Origin: Bugula neritina
Lineage: Eukaryota; Bryozoa; Gymnolaemata; Cheilostomatida; Bugulidae
Length of the DNA: 64,000 nucleotides
NCBI GenBank assembly: GCA_964035545.1
Contig: OZ037767.1
Span: 10,778,207-10,842,206, forward strand
Direction of reading: 5' to 3'
The translations under genes and the position numbers were made by a program. The notes below the pieces were generated by a model, which was not told the origin of the DNA, searched no databases, and worked only from the letters and a program-made list of their open reading frames with translations. The number at the start of each line of letters is the position of its first letter. Positions within the stretch are counted from its first letter, which is position 1. Shown in pieces: positions 61,324-64,000 of the stretch.

Positions 61324-62153
61324 TCTCTAGCTGTTAACATACTGTAATATCACAAGACTACGCTGTTGATTCGTTGAGACGTAAGGTACATTTGTATAGA
61401 CCACAGTATGAGTACTGCTGCCTCTGCTGCCGCTATAGGATCATGTCTCTACTTGTAACTGTCTTATACGTTTTGGTACCAATCACTTTATATTTTGAAG
61501 ATATCACTTTTTGGTTGTGTACGGTTGCACTTTTTCACTGTATATAAATGCATATATAATTTTTTACCGTTTTTATGGGAATTATTTAGATATCAGGTGA
61601 ACTACTTTGTTACCTGTCGTGTTTTCACTCTGATCACAATTAATAAATTTCAAAAAGACATCAATGATGCACGAAACATTGATCTTTTTTCATTCATAGC
61701 TAACTTCTCAGGAAGGAATGAATCTGCATGAATGTTAACAGTTGGTGCACAATGCCGTCCTCTAGCTCCTAACACATTATCTCTTAATTAGTTGGCGTTG
61801 TTATTATTATCCAAGATGAAGTGTTTGTAAAATATTGTTGTAATTGTAAGGAAGGAATACGGAATCTAATTCACCATGCGTTGTATTGAAGTACTTGACT
61901 TTATCAATGCATCCACTTGATCTAAAGAGCCATATATTGATCTTTCAACTACCTGGTCATCTAACGCTGCTATTCCGTCTATTTCACAAATGTAGCAAAT
62001 CAATACATTTTGGGTACGCACCTTGGTACAAGAAGGTTTTTGAAATTGAATTCAGTTTTGAAGATTTTTAAACTGATGGGGAATGAGAAAAAAACGAACT
62101 CAGATTTTACCTCATTTTTTATTGCTCAGTGAAAGTGTGTCGTATCCCTTCGC

Positions 62154-62159
62154 AATAAA
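62154..62159 (+). promoter_or_regulatory. Poly(A) signal, NAA40 (candidate)
   Basis: AATAAA about 830 bases after the NAA40 stop; another AATAAA follows at 62185-62190. Confidence 0.45.
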
Positions 62160-63567
62160 GTGCTGTCAACCTACTTGAAATATCAATAAATTTTAATTCA
62201 TTTATTTTTTATGCCATTTTTTTTGATTCCGTGGAATCCAACCATTTTTTTTAATTTTATATCAAGTTAAATCGGTAATATAATCTAAATAACGCTAAGA
62301 GTTGGTTATGTATAGGATACATAGATTCTGTAGTCACTTTACGCTCCATATTCTTACAGAAGGATTAGCTATGACTTCTGCCACTGCAGAGAAATTATGA
62401 GTAAATTGCACTAAACCTGGTGATAAAAATAGGATTGCAAGGAAATCAATTAAAGTCACTGAAACATACAATTTATGGAGTAAATTTGGTTTTTACACAT
62501 GGCAGCAGGCAGGACTGTTAACATCGGCCCAACTTGGCTAGTTTCACCGAGTACAGTAGCATGAGTTGCATTTACAGCATAGCTTGTTGTTGATTATCGG
62601 TGCAGATTATCTACGCAACTTTGGCAGGCTGATCATAAATAATGTTTAATTTTGTTGAAATGTTCATAATTTAAACTCAATCATCCCTAGAAAATTCTTG
62701 CAATCTGTATTCCTAATAAATCATCGGGGAATGCGTTTGTATGTTGTTAATAATGAGGCATGACTTGGTGTTAAAGCACTGTACCTGTTTGAACCATCTA
62801 CTTGGAACCAACTGTGGAATTATTGCCAGCAACCTTATGAGCAACTCAGAGTTGCATATGTAATGTGCAGAGGTTTGGGGCAAATATCTATAGCAGTGCA
62901 AGATTTCCAACCATCTCCATGCACCATGATGAAAGTTTCACGTTGTAGCTGTTGTAGACCTGCCCATTTCAATAGGGAAGCTGTCTTACCCCCAACCTGT
63001 CTAACAGCATGAAAATTGGTTTCTTCGGCAACTTTGTAAGTGCTGTAGAAGTCAAAGTCTGGTGCACAAACTTTGATATTTAATTTTTCTGGTAAGTACT
63101 GCAAGGAAATGTAGCTGCAAATCTGTACAACCTGACGAGTTCTGTTTTGTGATAATATTCCATACCATTGCTACCTTACCAATACAATATATATACTGTG
63201 TAGCCTACTTTATATTTATAGCATTTTATGTTTATGTAGCAAACATATCAGCCTTCAAAAACTCTTTATGCCTGTAAAACCTCAACAATAAGAGATTCGA
63301 AGAGGGTGGATGCTAGAACCAACCGACCTCTCTGAGGAACCGATTACGTGCAATAAGCTAATAGAGGGGAGCACAGGGACAAGAGAAGTCTGGTAATAAA
63401 GCCTAAAATCTTCTCTTATTTTTACTTTGGGATGCAGAAACCGCCTTCCTGAATTGTGCTTAGAGTAATTAATATATGCATATATGTATCAAATGAATAT
63501 AAATGTGTGTGTAATATTTTAAGTAGCTTTAATTGAATGTAGTACCAGTTTGCCATGAATTACTGTG

Positions 63568-63571
<4 letters not shown>

Positions 63572-63620
<49 letters not shown>

Positions 63621-63665
63621 TATATATTAATGCATAATATGCATTAATATATAATATTTATTAAT
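63572..63665. repeat. (AT)n microsatellite and palindrome
   Basis: A run of about 20 AT dinucleotides followed by a palindrome centred near 63636 (TATATTAATGCAT ... ATGCATTAATATA), able to extrude a cruciform. Confidence 0.9.
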
Positions 63666-64000
63666 TTTCACTATATATAATATTTATTTAAATAAACTGG
63701 AAACATTTTGTTTTTACTGCTTTTTTATTCAAAGTAGTTTACTTTGATTAATAAAGTAATAAAAATGAAACGTTTGTCGTTTACCTATTTTTAATAATAT
63801 TTATTATATGCAATATATAGTATATACTATAAGTAGTATATTCAGAAATGTAACATAATAATCAGCGTAAAGTTTCTCAAGTATGAATCAATAATTTTGA
63901 GCGCCTCAAATCAGAGCTCTAACTTAATTATTATTGAACTTTCAATGTTCTGGTTTTACTATTTGTTAACTTAAACTTCTATTTCATAAATCAAACTCAT

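Larger units (their letters stand above)
61324..64000. other. NAA40 3' UTR and gene-free DNA to window end
   Basis: Candidate poly(A) signals for NAA40 at 62154-62159 and 62185-62190. Beyond them no gene is supported; minus-strand frames at 62713-63104 lack recognisable domains. Confidence 0.55.

Noticed and set aside
62713-63104. Two overlapping minus-strand frames after NAA40
   Set aside because: Short, no domain, no clear splice partners; not enough to call a gene.

Overview
This window is nuclear DNA from an invertebrate animal. It is AT-rich and gene-sparse, with GT-AG introns, AATAAA poly(A) signals, LINE, SINE, LTR and TA-target MITE insertions, and many intronic minisatellites. I cannot place the phylum: no marker gene here is lineage-specific. 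All gene models were built by hand from splice signals, reading-frame phase and protein similarity recalled from known families.

Layout. (1) 1-11824, minus strand: 5' part of a 14-exon gene encoding ankyrin repeats followed by a GH20 (beta-N-acetylhexosaminidase-like) fold; its 3' end lies beyond position 1. (2) 11825-17040: gene-poor DNA holding a 5'-truncated CR1/Jockey-like LINE (minus) with a long intact ORF. (3) 17043-20570, plus: an unrecognised 5-exon gene, tail-to-tail with (4) 21337-24492, minus: DAP3/mitochondrial ribosomal protein S29. (5) 24493-27900: gene-free, with microsatellites and a decayed LINE. (6) 27901-47870, plus: a complete 22-exon MAN2C1 (cytosolic GH38 alpha-mannosidase). 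Its intron 15 contains an intronless ELOVL6-like fatty-acid elongase on the opposite strand, and its intron 17 contains an antisense tRNA-Pro(UGG). (7) 47871-53160: gene-free, with a second, broken LINE that carries a nested solo LTR. (8) 53169-61323, plus: NAA40 (NatD histone N-acetyltransferase), with a proposed 6-nt coding first exon. (9) 61324-64000: NAA40 3' UTR and AT-rich DNA.

The genes are unrelated housekeeping functions (glycan breakdown, mitochondrial translation, fatty-acid elongation, histone acetylation); there is no operon. MAN2C1 degrades free oligomannosides in the cytosol, and the ankyrin/GH20 protein has no obvious signal peptide, so both may be cytosolic glycan-related proteins, but this is only a thematic link.

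The most unusual items are the ankyrin-GH20 fusion, whose HxGGDE catalytic motif appears to be replaced, and a recurring class of minisatellites that start or stop exactly at exon-intron junctions and multiply splice-site sequence. At least four distinct MITE families with TA target duplications (two nested in each other), a SINE split by an inverted copy of itself, and two inverted arrays of one 27-bp unit around MAN2C1 exons 17-18 are also present.
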